Positions 21,833-30,370 of a stretch of 35,703 bases of DNA are shown piece after piece (within the stretch, counting starts at the first letter, position 1; each line of letters opens with the position of its first letter). The DNA comes from an uncultured bacterium. GTDB lineage: Bacteria; Patescibacteriota; Patescibacteriia; UBA1558; GWA2-36-10. The position numbers were made by a program, and so were the translations under genes. The stretch is taken from NCBI GenBank assembly GCA_903876815.1, contig CAIRBL010000055.1:1-35703 (forward strand), given 5' to 3'. The notes under the pieces were generated by a model. The model ran no database searches and had not been told where the DNA came from. It was given only the letters and a program-made list of their open reading frames with translations.

Positions 21833-23170
21833 ATGGCGGAAATTAAAAATAAAAAAATATATTTATCAGGCTTGACTTGTGTGTCATGCGAAAATATTAT
21901 CAAGGAAGAAGCGCAAAGTATTAGTGGCATAGTGACTGTTAAAGCTTCGGTAAAAACTCAAAGTGCTGACATTGAATATGTCGGCAATTTGCCGTGGGAG
22001 CTTTTAAAACAAAGAATTGAAAAATTAGGTTACCGAGCAGCTTTGGAGCCAGGGGTTTTGGAAAAAGTTTCTCATAAAAAAGCCACACTTGAACAATGGT
22101 TTTATGCTTTTTTATTGGTTTTAAGTTTTTATGCAGTTTATAAATATTTGGCCTGGATTGGTTTATTAGATTGGTTAAATTTTCAGCCTAAAGATATTAA
22201 TTTTGGTGCCGCGTTTATGATCGGCATTATCGCTTCTTTATCTACTTGCTTGGCAGTTGTTGGTGGGGTAGTGCTTTCTTTTGCGGCTAAATATCAAAGT
22301 CGCGGCAATGCTTGGCAACGCAATGTAGAGCCACATTTATTATTTCACTTAGGTCGTCTGGTGTCATTTTTTGTCTTAGGCGGTTTGTTGGGGTGGCTGG
22401 GCAGCAAAATTAGTTTGTCAACGACATTTTTTTCTTGGCTGACTATACTAGTAGCCTTAATTTTGGTCTGGTTGGCTTTGAATATTTTGGGTTTATTACC
22501 GAGTTTAAGTAAATTTGGTTTTAGTATGCCGAAAAGTAGTTTTAAAGTTTGGCAAAAGTTAAAAAACTCTGAACATCAAGCAGCGCCTTTAGTGTTGGGA
22601 GCTTTTACTTTTTTCTTGCCCTGTGGCTTTACTCAAAGTATGCAGCTATTTGCGATTAGTTCTGGGCATTTTTGGACAGGTGCGATGACTTTATTTTTAT
22701 TTGCTTTGGGCACAGCGCCAGTTTTATTTCTAGTCGGCTCCACCACTTCTCGTTTTCAAAATTTAAAAAGTGTCGTTTTTGAAAAAGCTTTAGGCTTATT
22801 GATTTTGCTTTTTGCCCTTTATACTTTGTCAGCTGGACTAGCCACCAAAGGTGTGGTTTTTGATCTCAAGCCAGCAGGTCAACAAAATTTTGTTTTAAAT
22901 CAAGGCGAGCAACAGATAGTCAAGATGGCCATCGGCTACAGTGGTTATGAGCCCAGTGAATTTGTATTGCAAAAAGATGTGCCAGTCAAATGGATTATCG
23001 ATGCTACTGATATGACAGGCTGTACTAGCCAAATTATTGTACCGGATTTAAAAATAAGAAAAAACCTAAGTCGGGGTGAAAATATCATTGAATTTACCCC
23101 AAATCAAGCAGGTAAAATTAGTTTTAGTTGTGGTATGGGCATGGTCAGGGGTAAATTTATTGTGAAATAA
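21833..23170 (+). CDS. HMA domain / TauE-DsbD-like membrane domain / cupredoxin-like domain fusion
   Basis: The 445-aa protein has three parts. Residues 1-75 are a heavy-metal-associated domain with Cys16-x-x-Cys19. Residues 80-335 hold six or seven transmembrane helices of the DsbD_2/TauE-like type, including STCLAVVGG and FFLPCGFTQSM, where Cys residues in the membrane could carry metal or redox. Residues 355-445 form a cupredoxin-like domain with TGCTSQ and SFSCGMGMVRG, bearing Cys and Met ligands. This order is known from predicted copper-handling proteins. A role moving or scavenging copper at the membrane is inferred. Confidence 0.82.
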   Translation: MAEIKNKKIYLSGLTCVSCENIIKEEAQSISGIVTVKASVKTQSADIEYVGNLPWELLKQRIEKLGYRAALEPGVLEKVSHKKATLEQWFYAFLLVLSFYAVYKYLAWIGLLDWLNFQPKDINFGAAFMIGIIASLSTCLAVVGGVVLSFAAKYQSRGNAWQRNVEPHLLFHLGRLVSFFVLGGLLGWLGSKISLSTTFFSWLTILVALILVWLALNILGLLPSLSKFGFSMPKSSFKVWQKLKNSEHQAAPLVLGAFTFFLPCGFTQSMQLFAISSGHFWTGAMTLFLFALGTAPVLFLVGSTTSRFQNLKSVVFEKALGLLILLFALYTLSAGLATKGVVFDLKPAGQQNFVLNQGEQQIVKMAIGYSGYEPSEFVLQKDVPVKWIIDATDMTGCTSQIIVPDLKIRKNLSRGENIIEFTPNQAGKISFSCGMGMVRGKFIVK

Positions 23171-23175
23171 ATAAT

Positions 23176-23382
23176 ATGTCAGTAATTAATTTTAAACTCA
23201 AGGGCTTAACTTGTGAGGCTTGTGTAAAGCTTTGCGCTAAACGCATCAAAACATTACCAGGCGTACAAACAGTAGAGATCGATCTCGCGACAGGAGCTGC
23301 TCAAGTCAGTGGCGCGTCAGAGCTTGATCTGGAGACAATTAAACAAAGCTTAGTAGATATTAAATACGAAGTGCTTAATTAA
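23176..23382 (+). CDS. copZ: CopZ-like heavy-metal-associated (HMA) protein
   Basis: The 68-aa protein is a single ferredoxin-like HMA domain with the metal site Cys13-x-x-Cys16 in GLTCEACVKLC; a third Cys at 20 is an extra possible ligand. Such proteins carry Cu(I) to a P-type ATPase. It lies five bases after the fusion gene and seven bases before copA, so it is cotranscribed. No Shine-Dalgarno is seen. Confidence 0.88.
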   Translation: MSVINFKLKGLTCEACVKLCAKRIKTLPGVQTVEIDLATGAAQVSGASELDLETIKQSLVDIKYEVLN

Positions 23383-23389
23383 AAATTTT

Positions 23390-26300
23390 ATGAAAAAAAA
23401 GATAGAGCTTAATATAAGTGGCACACATTGTGATGCTTGTGAAAAAATTATTAAAGCAGAATTAAGTGAGCTAGCTGGCGTTAGCGATTTTAGTCTGGAC
23501 GTAAAGACTGGAGCAGCGACACTCGAGCTCGAGACAGAACAAAATACTGAAACTGAAGTATTAGCATCTATTCAGCGAGCCGGCTATCAAGCTACAGTCA
23601 TCGCAAGTGCATTATTGGCAGCAAATGAAGCAGACAAACAAATAATTACTGTTAAATCACAAGCTGCTACCCACGATCAACCTTTTAAAGTCAAGCTTGA
23701 ATCTCAGATTGAGGCTGATGGTCAGGTTCATGGGGATTTGTTGGGCAAACATTATTTTGAGGGTAAAATAAAAAATAATAAAACAGCCGAATTCAGTATT
23801 CCAGAAAATAAACCAGAGCTGCAACAATTCGCAGCTAAGCTAGCGGATGTCAAAAATTTGAGTAGTTTATTTGACGCAGTTTTGGCTAATAAAAAAGAAG
23901 ATAAAATCATAAGTTCCAGTGAAAAAGAGACAGCGGCTGATACTAGTATGAGTCACAGCGCTACAACACAAGAGAGATTAAATCTATCTTTGTTTGGCAT
24001 GCATTGTTCATCTTGTGCAAATATTATTGAACGAGCACTCAAAAAAGTACCCGGTGTCAAACAAGCCAATGTCAATTTTGCCGCAGAAAAAGCAGCGGTT
24101 GTTTTTGATGACAGTCAAGTGACCAGTAGCACTTTGATAGCGGCCGTGGCTCAAGCTGGCTATAAGGCGGAATTAATCGATGCTAAAGATACAGATTACG
24201 AGCGTCGTAAACGAGCCAAAGAGATTTCAGCTTATTTTAAAAAGTTTTGGTTTAGTTTTGCTTTAAGTTTGCCGATGCTATATTTTATGCTGCTAGATTT
24301 TATTACTTTGCCAGGCAAAACAGCTGTTTTGCCTTATGTCGGCATTATCTCTTTGATTTTTACCATTCCTATTCAGGTGGTTATTGGCGCTGGTTTTTAT
24401 AAGGGCTTTTGGTCAGCTTTGAAGATGAAGACTTTTAATATGGATAGCTTGATTGCTATCGGCACTTCTACGGCTTTTTTGTATAGTGTGGTTAATTTTA
24501 TCAGCTATTTTGTGCAAACCGGTTCGATTATTGGTATTAATGGTAAAATCCCTGAACTTTATTTTGAAACAGCAGCTTTTTTGATTACGTTTGTAATTTT
24601 GGGTAAGTGGCTAGAGATTCGCACTAAAGGTAAAACCGGTGAGGCTATCAAAAAACTTATGGGGCTACAAGCCAAAACAGCTAGGGTGATACGTCAGGGC
24701 GTAACACAAGACATTGCCATTGAAGAAGTTGTCCATGGTGATTTTATTTTGGTACGTCCCGGAGAAAAAATTCCAGTTGATGGACAGATCACCAAGGGTT
24801 CATCGGCAATTGACGAATCCATGATTACAGGTGAGAGTTTGCCAGTTGAGAAAAAAATTGGTGATATAGTTATAGGTAGTACGGTCAACAAAACTGGCAG
24901 CTTTGAATTTCAAGCTACTCGCATTGGTTCAGAGACTGCCTTAGCTCAAATCATTCGTCTGATTGAAGATGCTCAAGGCTCAAAAGCTCCTATTCAAGGT
25001 TTTGCTGACCGTATTTCCGCTGTTTTTGTGCCGATTGTGATTGGTTTAGCCATTTTGACTTTTTTAATTTGGTATTTTTTCTTAGGAGCAAGTTTATCTT
25101 TTGCTCTTATGGCTTTTACTGCTGTTATCGTCATTGCTTGCCCTTGTGCTTTAGGTTTAGCTACACCAACATCTCTGATGGTTGGCACTGGTAAAGGTGC
25201 TGAATATGGCATTTTGATTAAAGGTGGAGAGCCATTGGAAGCAGCTTGTAATATCAAAGCTGTGATTTTTGATAAAACTGGTACTTTGACCAAAGGGAAA
25301 CCAGAGGTGACTGACACTTTGTCTTTTGGTGGGCTTACAGAAGATGAGGTTTTGGAAATTTCAGCTAGCTTAGAAAAATTATCCGAGCATCCTTTAGCCG
25401 AAGCGATTTATACTTATGCCAATGAAGAAGCTTTGAATTTAGTGGAAGTAAAAAGTTTTGCGGCAATTCCTGGTCACGGTGTCAAAGGTACTATTGAGAG
25501 CACTGAATATTATTTTGGTAATCGTCGCTTGATAACAGAAGTGTTGAGGCATGACATTGCCAAAATCAATCGTAAGCTTAATAAGCTAGAAGAACAAGGC
25601 AAGACAGCGATGATTTTGGCTACCAAGATAGAAATTTTAGGAGCTATCGCTGTAGCTGATACAGTCAAGCCTAGTTCAGCTGAAGCTGTTGCTAAACTTA
25701 TAAAGATGGGTATTAGTGTGTGGATGATCACTGGCGATAACGAGAGAACAGCCCAAGCAATAGCCCGGCAAGTTGGCATTAGTAAGGTATTAGCAGAGGT
25801 TTTGCCTGAAGACAAGGCGCATGAAGTCAAAAAACTGCAGGCTGGTGGCATCAAGGTAGCAATGGTTGGCGATGGTATCAATGACGCACCAGCTTTGGCA
25901 CAAGCTGATCTAGGAATTGCCATGGGCTCTGGTACTGATGTGGCTATGGAGGCTGGTGGTATTGTGATTATGAAAAATGATCTCAATGATGTAGTGAGTG
26001 CCTTTCAGCTTTCACGAGAAACGATGAGTAAAATCAAACAAAATATGTTTTTTGCTTTGTTTTATAATGTCATCGGCATTCCCATCGCTGCTCGTGTATT
26101 TATGAGTTTTGGGCTGGTTTTAAAACCGGAGCTTGCTGGACTAGCTATGGCCTTAAGCTCTATTTCGGTAGTCGGTAATGCTTTATTATTGCGGTATTTT
26201 AAACCAAACAAACGCAATTATATTTCTACCATTGTACCTCTTGTGATGATTCTTTTCTTTGGTTGGGCTTTTTTCCAGTTTGCTAAATTGAGTTCTAGTA

Positions 26301-26995
26301 TGGAAAGCAAAGGCATGTCAACAGTGGTCTCAGTCCAAACAGCTTCGACATTAAATAGTTTTATTGCCAATGGACAAACAAAGATTAATTTCGTTGAAGG
26401 TGATCCTAAATTATTTTTAGGAGCTAATAGTTTGCCAGGAGTGCTTAAGGCTAATGAGGGTACTTTGAATATCGGAGAAAACGAAATAGTTATCGGCTAT
26501 GATGAAGCCATGATGATGAAAAAAGAAAATCTCATCAATGGAGTCGGAGACACCATTAATAACTTTTTTGGTCTTTCAAGCGTGAAGGTGGTGGGCATTA
26601 TTGAACAGACTGGTACAGTGCTGGATAAGTACCATTTTGTCAATAATTCTACGCTCAATAGTATAACAAATTTTGCTGATTTGAAGTTCGTAGCTGAAAA
26701 AGAGATTATCAAGGGATTTTATTTTATCGCCACACCCGCTAATATTCCGGATAAATTGAATGGTTCAATTCAAGGATTTGATCCAGTAAACCTGGGCGGC
26801 AAAAGGTATTTACCGGTATATATTGGTAGTGACGAAGCTAAAATGATGATTGATAAAAAACTCATTGCTAAGACCGGAGATACTATTGACAACTTTTTTG
26901 GCAATAATGTGATAGTCGCAAGCATTTTACCAGAAACAAAAACTGTATTGGATTCCTTACATTATGTCGGCCAGGGATTTGAACTAAAAAAATAA
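23390..26995 (+). CDS. copA: Copper-exporting P1B-type ATPase CopA with novel C-terminal extension
   Basis: The 1201-aa protein is much longer than typical CopA (about 750-830). It has an HMA domain with Cys14/Cys17, a 120-residue linker of unknown type, and a second HMA with Cys206/Cys209. The transporter core carries TGES, Cys584-Pro-Cys586 in a membrane helix, the phosphorylated Asp628 in DKTGT, SEHP, and GDGIND near 828. The CPC and late NALLLR motifs indicate Cu(I). After an extra transmembrane helix (about 945-967), some 234 residues face outward. They hold two related repeats, IGYDEAMMMKKE...GDTINNFFG (about 1031) and IGSDEAKMMIDKK...GDTIDNFFG (about 1142). Their GDTI and TGTVLD blocks resemble MacB-type periplasmic domains; that is inference. 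Confidence 0.93.
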   Translation: MKKKIELNISGTHCDACEKIIKAELSELAGVSDFSLDVKTGAATLELETEQNTETEVLASIQRAGYQATVIASALLAANEADKQIITVKSQAATHDQPFKVKLESQIEADGQVHGDLLGKHYFEGKIKNNKTAEFSIPENKPELQQFAAKLADVKNLSSLFDAVLANKKEDKIISSSEKETAADTSMSHSATTQERLNLSLFGMHCSSCANIIERALKKVPGVKQANVNFAAEKAAVVFDDSQVTSSTLIAAVAQAGYKAELIDAKDTDYERRKRAKEISAYFKKFWFSFALSLPMLYFMLLDFITLPGKTAVLPYVGIISLIFTIPIQVVIGAGFYKGFWSALKMKTFNMDSLIAIGTSTAFLYSVVNFISYFVQTGSIIGINGKIPELYFETAAFLITFVILGKWLEIRTKGKTGEAIKKLMGLQAKTARVIRQGVTQDIAIEEVVHGDFILVRPGEKIPVDGQITKGSSAIDESMITGESLPVEKKIGDIVIGSTVNKTGSFEFQATRIGSETALAQIIRLIEDAQGSKAPIQGFADRISAVFVPIVIGLAILTFLIWYFFLGASLSFALMAFTAVIVIACPCALGLATPTSLMVGTGKGAEYGILIKGGEPLEAACNIKAVIFDKTGTLTKGKPEVTDTLSFGGLTEDEVLEISASLEKLSEHPLAEAIYTYANEEALNLVEVKSFAAIPGHGVKGTIESTEYYFGNRRLITEVLRHDIAKINRKLNKLEEQGKTAMILATKIEILGAIAVADTVKPSSAEAVAKLIKMGISVWMITGDNERTAQAIARQVGISKVLAEVLPEDKAHEVKKLQAGGIKVAMVGDGINDAPALAQADLGIAMGSGTDVAMEAGGIVIMKNDLNDVVSAFQLSRETMSKIKQNMFFALFYNVIGIPIAARVFMSFGLVLKPELAGLAMALSSISVVGNALLLRYFKPNKRNYISTIVPLVMILFFGWAFFQFAKLSSSMESKGMSTVVSVQTASTLNSFIANGQTKINFVEGDPKLFLGANSLPGVLKANEGTLNIGENEIVIGYDEAMMMKKENLINGVGDTINNFFGLSSVKVVGIIEQTGTVLDKYHFVNNSTLNSITNFADLKFVAEKEIIKGFYFIATPANIPDKLNGSIQGFDPVNLGGKRYLPVYIGSDEAKMMIDKKLIAKTGDTIDNFFGNNVIVASILPETKTVLDSLHYVGQGFELKK

Positions 26996-27019
26996 AAAAT
27001 ATTTTCTTTAATTAATCAC

Positions 27020-27062
27020 AAAAGCCCCCGCCCCTTCGACTATGCTCAGGGCGGGGGCTTTT
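27020..27062. terminator. Bidirectional terminator between copA and the phosphatase gene
   Basis: AAAAGCCCCCGCCC (27020-27033) pairs perfectly with GGGCGGGGGCTTTT (27049-27062). T-runs occur on both strands. It serves two convergent genes and is related in style to the GC-rich palindromes. Confidence 0.9.
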
Positions 27063-27072
27063 AAAAAAAACT

Positions 27073-27798
27073 TTATTGCTCCAGTGCAAATTTAAATAAA
27101 TCTTCTGCTGGCCTATGCGGTAAGTGCCCAATGTTATTGATATAATTTATTTTTACGTAGCCATTTTTATCTATCACTATTTTAGAAATAGAGGATTGAT
27201 AAAGCTCAATTGAGAGAAAGCCGATAATATCAGTATTTAAAATACTGGTGAGCATAGAGCGAATGACATTACCATGACAAAAAATCATCACATTTTTGCC
27301 TTTATTTTTTTGCCAGACATCAGCCAGAATTTTTCTAAATTTAGCTTGTAAAATATTTAGACGTTTATCCATTTCTTGGTAGGCTTTGACTTTTTTGATA
27401 CGAGTTTTTTCAGACATATTGAAGTATTTCATTTTGTACCATTCAGTCCAATCAACCTCATTAAATCTTTTGTCAATAATCGGCTCAAGCTTTCTTTTTT
27501 TCAAAAAAATTTCGGCTGTTTGTTGAGCACGCAATAGCTCGCTAGTGTAAACTATTTGAATGTCTTTTAAAGAGAGGAGTTTTTTATTCAAAAGCTTTCT
27601 TTGTTTTAAACCGATTTTATCAAGTGGCATATTATGATCGCCAACTAAGTGTTGCTGGTCATAATCTGGCTTGCAGTGTCTAACTAAATAAATTTGTGTA
27701 TATGGTCCGGAGCTTTCTGGGCGTGATCGGCCATAAGCAGTTTGTTGCATTAATTTGCCGTAATCTATACGAGGTATAGCTTTTTGTTTTTTTATCAT
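27073..27798 (-). CDS. Histidine phosphatase (phosphoglycerate mutase-like) superfamily protein
   Basis: The 241-aa protein has the catalytic motif LVRHC at residues 38-42, with His41 the phosphate acceptor (RHC in place of the usual RHG). The partner motif FNEVDW follows, then FCHGNVIRS with the second catalytic His. The N-terminal 30 residues are an extension not needed for the fold, and the Met at residue 17 or 18 is an alternative start. Substrates of this superfamily range from phosphoglycerate to nucleotides and proteins; nothing here decides. A -10-like TATAAA lies about nine bases before the start, so the leader is very short. Confidence 0.85.
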   Translation of the reverse strand: MIKKQKAIPRIDYGKLMQQTAYGRSRPESSGPYTQIYLVRHCKPDYDQQHLVGDHNMPLDKIGLKQRKLLNKKLLSLKDIQIVYTSELLRAQQTAEIFLKKRKLEPIIDKRFNEVDWTEWYKMKYFNMSEKTRIKKVKAYQEMDKRLNILQAKFRKILADVWQKNKGKNVMIFCHGNVIRSMLTSILNTDIIGFLSIELYQSSISKIVIDKNGYVKINYINNIGHLPHRPAEDLFKFALEQ

Positions 27799-27853
27799 TT
27801 TTTTATTTTTTATAGATACATTTTACATTTTTTGTTTTATTTTAGCAAACTAT

Positions 27854-27881
27854 TTGTCAAATTCTTAAATTATGATATCAT
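27854..27881 (+). promoter_or_regulatory. Promoter of the cytochrome-b5-like lipoprotein gene
   Basis: TTGTCA (27854-27859), 16-bp spacer, TATCAT (27876-27881). The predicted start, near 27888, falls on the first base of the hairpin below. Confidence 0.6.
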
Positions 27882-27887
27882 ATAGCT

Positions 27888-27908
27888 ACCTTCAGAGAAG
27901 GTTTTTTA
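27888..27908 (+). terminator. Terminator-like hairpin at the 5' end of a leader
   Basis: ACCTTC and GAAGGT pair around three bases and a T-run follows, placed before the gene rather than after one. It could be an attenuator or a 5' stabilising hairpin. Confidence 0.5.
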
Positions 27909-27928
27909 TAAGATAAAAGATAAAAAAT

Positions 27929-28357
27929 ATGCAAAAGAAATTTTTAATTTTAGTTTTCGTCTTTGCTTTTGTCTTGACTGCCTGTGGTCAAACAAAGACT
28001 AATGAGGTGACTGATAATCTTGATTCAGGTACACTAGGTGAAGCTTTGGATGAAGCAAAGCCAGAGATAGATGAGGCAGCTGAACAGCCAAATGCTGAGG
28101 CAGAGGCTTTTAATTGGATTTCTGCTGATGAAGTAGCCAAGCATAATACCGCTCAAGATTGTTGGACTATTATTCATGATCAAGTTTTTGATATCACTAA
28201 GGCTATTGGTTCTCATCCTGGTGGAGAAACTATCATTGCTGGCTGTGGTAAAAATGCAACAGAGATGTTTGAGTCTAAACCAGTTACGGGTAAACCACAT
28301 TCACAAATGGCTCAAGAAAATTTGGATAATTTTTATTTAGGTGATTTAGCGCGATAG
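27929..28357 (+). CDS. Lipoprotein with cytochrome b5-like heme-binding domain
   Basis: The 142-aa protein has a lipoprotein signal peptide with lipobox LTAC and the lipidated Cys19. A Glu/Ala-rich linker follows (about 22-60), then a cytochrome b5-like domain (about 62-140). The heme ligands are His96 in SHPGGE and His124 in KPHSQM. DCWTIIHDQVFDIT is the typical first strand pair. It would sit outside the membrane and carry one electron through a b-type heme; its redox partner is not visible nearby. A hairpin terminator follows at 28385. Confidence 0.9.
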   Translation: MQKKFLILVFVFAFVLTACGQTKTNEVTDNLDSGTLGEALDEAKPEIDEAAEQPNAEAEAFNWISADEVAKHNTAQDCWTIIHDQVFDITKAIGSHPGGETIIAGCGKNATEMFESKPVTGKPHSQMAQENLDNFYLGDLAR

Positions 28358-28384
28358 AATCATTTAAGTAATTTTTTATATTTT

Positions 28385-28420
28385 AAAACAAGCTGATAAA
28401 GGCTTGTTTTAAAATTTTTT
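28385..28420 (+). terminator. Terminator after the lipoprotein gene
   Basis: AAAACAAGC and GCTTGTTTT pair perfectly around eight bases and are followed by a T-run. Confidence 0.85.
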
Positions 28421-28424
28421 AATT

Positions 28425-28453
28425 TTGACAATTTTTAGCTATTCAGCTAGATT
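28425..28453 (+). promoter_or_regulatory. Promoter of the ribose-phosphate pyrophosphokinase gene
   Basis: Perfect TTGACA (28425-28430), 17-bp spacer, TAGATT (28448-28453). The leader is about 50 bases and contains AGGAG (28498-28502), eight bases before the start. Confidence 0.75.
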
Positions 28454-28510
28454 GAACACAATAAGAAGTTCGTTGACAGTCGAATCACAAGCAGCAGAGG
28501 AGACACGATC

Positions 28511-29563
28511 ATGTCACAGTTCAAACAACTCATCACCCTTGCTGGTAAAGGCAATTATCCTTTGGCCAGAAATGTCATCTCATATTTGGGGGACAATGGA
28601 ATCATTTGTGTCAAATCACACATTAATCCCAGGCGTTATATTGATGGTGAGCCAAATGATGAAATAGTTTTGCGCCGAGAAATCCCAGGCTCAGATGTGC
28701 TGGTTTTTCAAAGCATGGAATCTTTGCTCCATGAAGCGCAATTTATGGATCTGGCTGGTTCAGCCATGTTTCAGTACGGAGCTCGTTCAGTCACCGCTAT
28801 TTTGCCTTTTATGCGTTACAGAAGGCAAGATCATCCCAATGAAGTGAAGGGAGAGATGAATCGTAATTTGTTATTGATCAAACGTATCGCTGCCATGGGC
28901 GTAAAGCGCGTCGTGCTTTGCGATATACATTCTGACATCACGATTCGTAATTTCCGAAATGAGGGCATCAAGGTTTGGAACATTGAGCAGGTTGACACCT
29001 TCGCGCCTTTCTTGGCGGACTACATCGTTGAAGCTAAGGCAGACGGTCGACCGATCTATGCTTTGGCGCTAGACAAGGGTTCGGTTCCTAGAGCAATTCA
29101 AATGGCAAGATACTTCGGTATTAAAATGGGTATTAAAGTGGCAGTTTGTTTTAAGGAAAGACTATCTGCCACTGAAACTAGAATTATCAAAAATCCAGCA
29201 GAGATTGCTCGCCTGAAAGCTGAATATGGTGATGATTTCATTTTTGATGACAGCGTCTTGGCTGACGCTGTGGTCATTATCACTGAGGATGAGGTGAGTA
29301 CCGCTGGTTCATCTGAGCAGATGGGTAATCACTTAAGGTCTTTGGGGGTACATCAATCAATTCTCTGCTTCACTCATGCTGTTTGTGTTGGTGAATGGAG
29401 GGCGCATCTTTTGGTTACCAGACGATTTGATGTTATCTGTTCTGCCAACACAATGGAAATCACCTATGATAAAATGACAGGAGGAGAAATTTTACGAGTG
29501 GATGTGGCATCGATGATTGGCGCTACCTTGCTCGAAGTCATCGAAGACATCAAGCGAGGATGA
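28511..29563 (+). CDS. prs: Divergent ribose-phosphate pyrophosphokinase
   Basis: The 350-aa protein is slightly longer than usual (about 315). It keeps the PRPP synthetase order: an N-terminal half with YRRQDHPNE (flexible ATP-binding segment), CDIHSD (divalent-metal motif), then the C-terminal half with ALDKGSVPRAIQMA and KERLSATET. The PRPP loop reads VVIITEDEVSTAGS where most enzymes have VDDxxxTGGT. It would make PRPP from ribose 5-phosphate and ATP for nucleotide synthesis. The changed loops make reduced activity or a different specificity possible. The gene has a strong promoter, a Shine-Dalgarno site and codon use richer in GC than its neighbours. Confidence 0.85.
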   Translation: MSQFKQLITLAGKGNYPLARNVISYLGDNGIICVKSHINPRRYIDGEPNDEIVLRREIPGSDVLVFQSMESLLHEAQFMDLAGSAMFQYGARSVTAILPFMRYRRQDHPNEVKGEMNRNLLLIKRIAAMGVKRVVLCDIHSDITIRNFRNEGIKVWNIEQVDTFAPFLADYIVEAKADGRPIYALALDKGSVPRAIQMARYFGIKMGIKVAVCFKERLSATETRIIKNPAEIARLKAEYGDDFIFDDSVLADAVVIITEDEVSTAGSSEQMGNHLRSLGVHQSILCFTHAVCVGEWRAHLLVTRRFDVICSANTMEITYDKMTGGEILRVDVASMIGATLLEVIEDIKRG

Positions 29564-29585
29564 TTGCTTGTCTGTGATTCGTTCC

Positions 29586-29616
29586 TAGCTCACCCCACTC
29601 GGCGGGTGAGCTTTTT
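29586..29616 (+). terminator. Terminator after the pyrophosphokinase gene
   Basis: AGCTCACCC and GGGTGAGCT pair perfectly around a GC-rich loop and a T-run follows. Confidence 0.9.
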
Positions 29617-29634
29617 ACTTTAGCTAAATTTTGT

Positions 29635-29640
29635 TATACT
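29635..29640 (+). promoter_or_regulatory. -10 box of the VIT1/CCC1-like gene (leaderless)
   Basis: TATACT ends seven bases before the ATG at 29648, so the predicted start is one base before it. The -35 is weak. Confidence 0.6.
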
Positions 29641-29647
29641 AAAGTTA

Positions 29648-30361
29648 ATGAAAAAAATAAATACAAAAAATTTTGTTCATCATCAAGATTCTAAGTTATC
29701 AAATAACATTCGAGAGATTATTTTTGGTGCAGAGGACGGTATGGTCTCTACTTTGGGGGCTATCACTGGCATTGCTGCTGGTACAGCCAATAGCAAAATG
29801 GTTTTATTATCTGGTCTAGTGATTATTGCGGTAGAAAGTATCTCGATGGGTATTGGCTCATATCTTTCTAATAAGTCAGTAATTGATTTGAGTAAAAGAA
29901 AGTTATACGAAGAAAAATTAGAAATAGAGCATTTTCCTAAAACCGAACAAAAAGAGCTACTGAGTATTTATTTGCGTAATGGTTGGCCAAAAAAATTAGC
30001 CAGTCAAATGGTTTTGGCAGCTAGTAAAAACAAGAAACTGATGTTAGAAGAAATGGCTTATCGGGAATTATCTTTAGCACCAAAAATTGAAGACAATTCT
30101 TTGACTGGTGGTTTATTTATGTTTGCTTTTTATATCATTGGTGGTGCCATACCATTGTTAAGTTATGTTTTTTTATCTATTCCGCAAGCTATTTATTTTT
30201 CTATTGTCAGCACTTTATTTAGTTTGTTTATTTTGGGGGTTTTTAGCACCAAATTTACTAGATTAATTTGGTGGAAAGCTGGTTTACAGATGTTTGTACT
30301 AGCTTCAATTGCAGCTTTAGTAGGTTTTATTGTCGGTAAAATAGCAGAGAATATTTTTTAA
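29648..30361 (+). CDS. VIT1/CCC1 family iron/manganese transporter
   Basis: This 237-aa protein has the family signature in the first helix, IIFGAEDGMVSTLGAITG (about 24-41), whose Asp and Gly lie on the metal path. Further helices are at about 52-75, 155-178, 182-203 and 213-235. The cytosolic segment between helices 2 and 3 is Glu-rich (YEEKLEIEHF, EEMAYRELSL), the metal-binding part of such transporters. It would move Fe2+ or Mn2+ out of the cytosol. It is leaderless and is followed nine bases later by a CorA-type gene in the same transcript. Confidence 0.9.
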   Translation: MKKINTKNFVHHQDSKLSNNIREIIFGAEDGMVSTLGAITGIAAGTANSKMVLLSGLVIIAVESISMGIGSYLSNKSVIDLSKRKLYEEKLEIEHFPKTEQKELLSIYLRNGWPKKLASQMVLAASKNKKLMLEEMAYRELSLAPKIEDNSLTGGLFMFAFYIIGGAIPLLSYVFLSIPQAIYFSIVSTLFSLFILGVFSTKFTRLIWWKAGLQMFVLASIAALVGFIVGKIAENIF

Positions 30362-30370
30362 ATTTATATT

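Noticed and set aside
21833..23170. Reading the fusion gene as a thiol-disulfide DsbD
   Set aside because: There is no thioredoxin-like domain; the HMA and cupredoxin-like ends and the CsoR operon favour copper handling.
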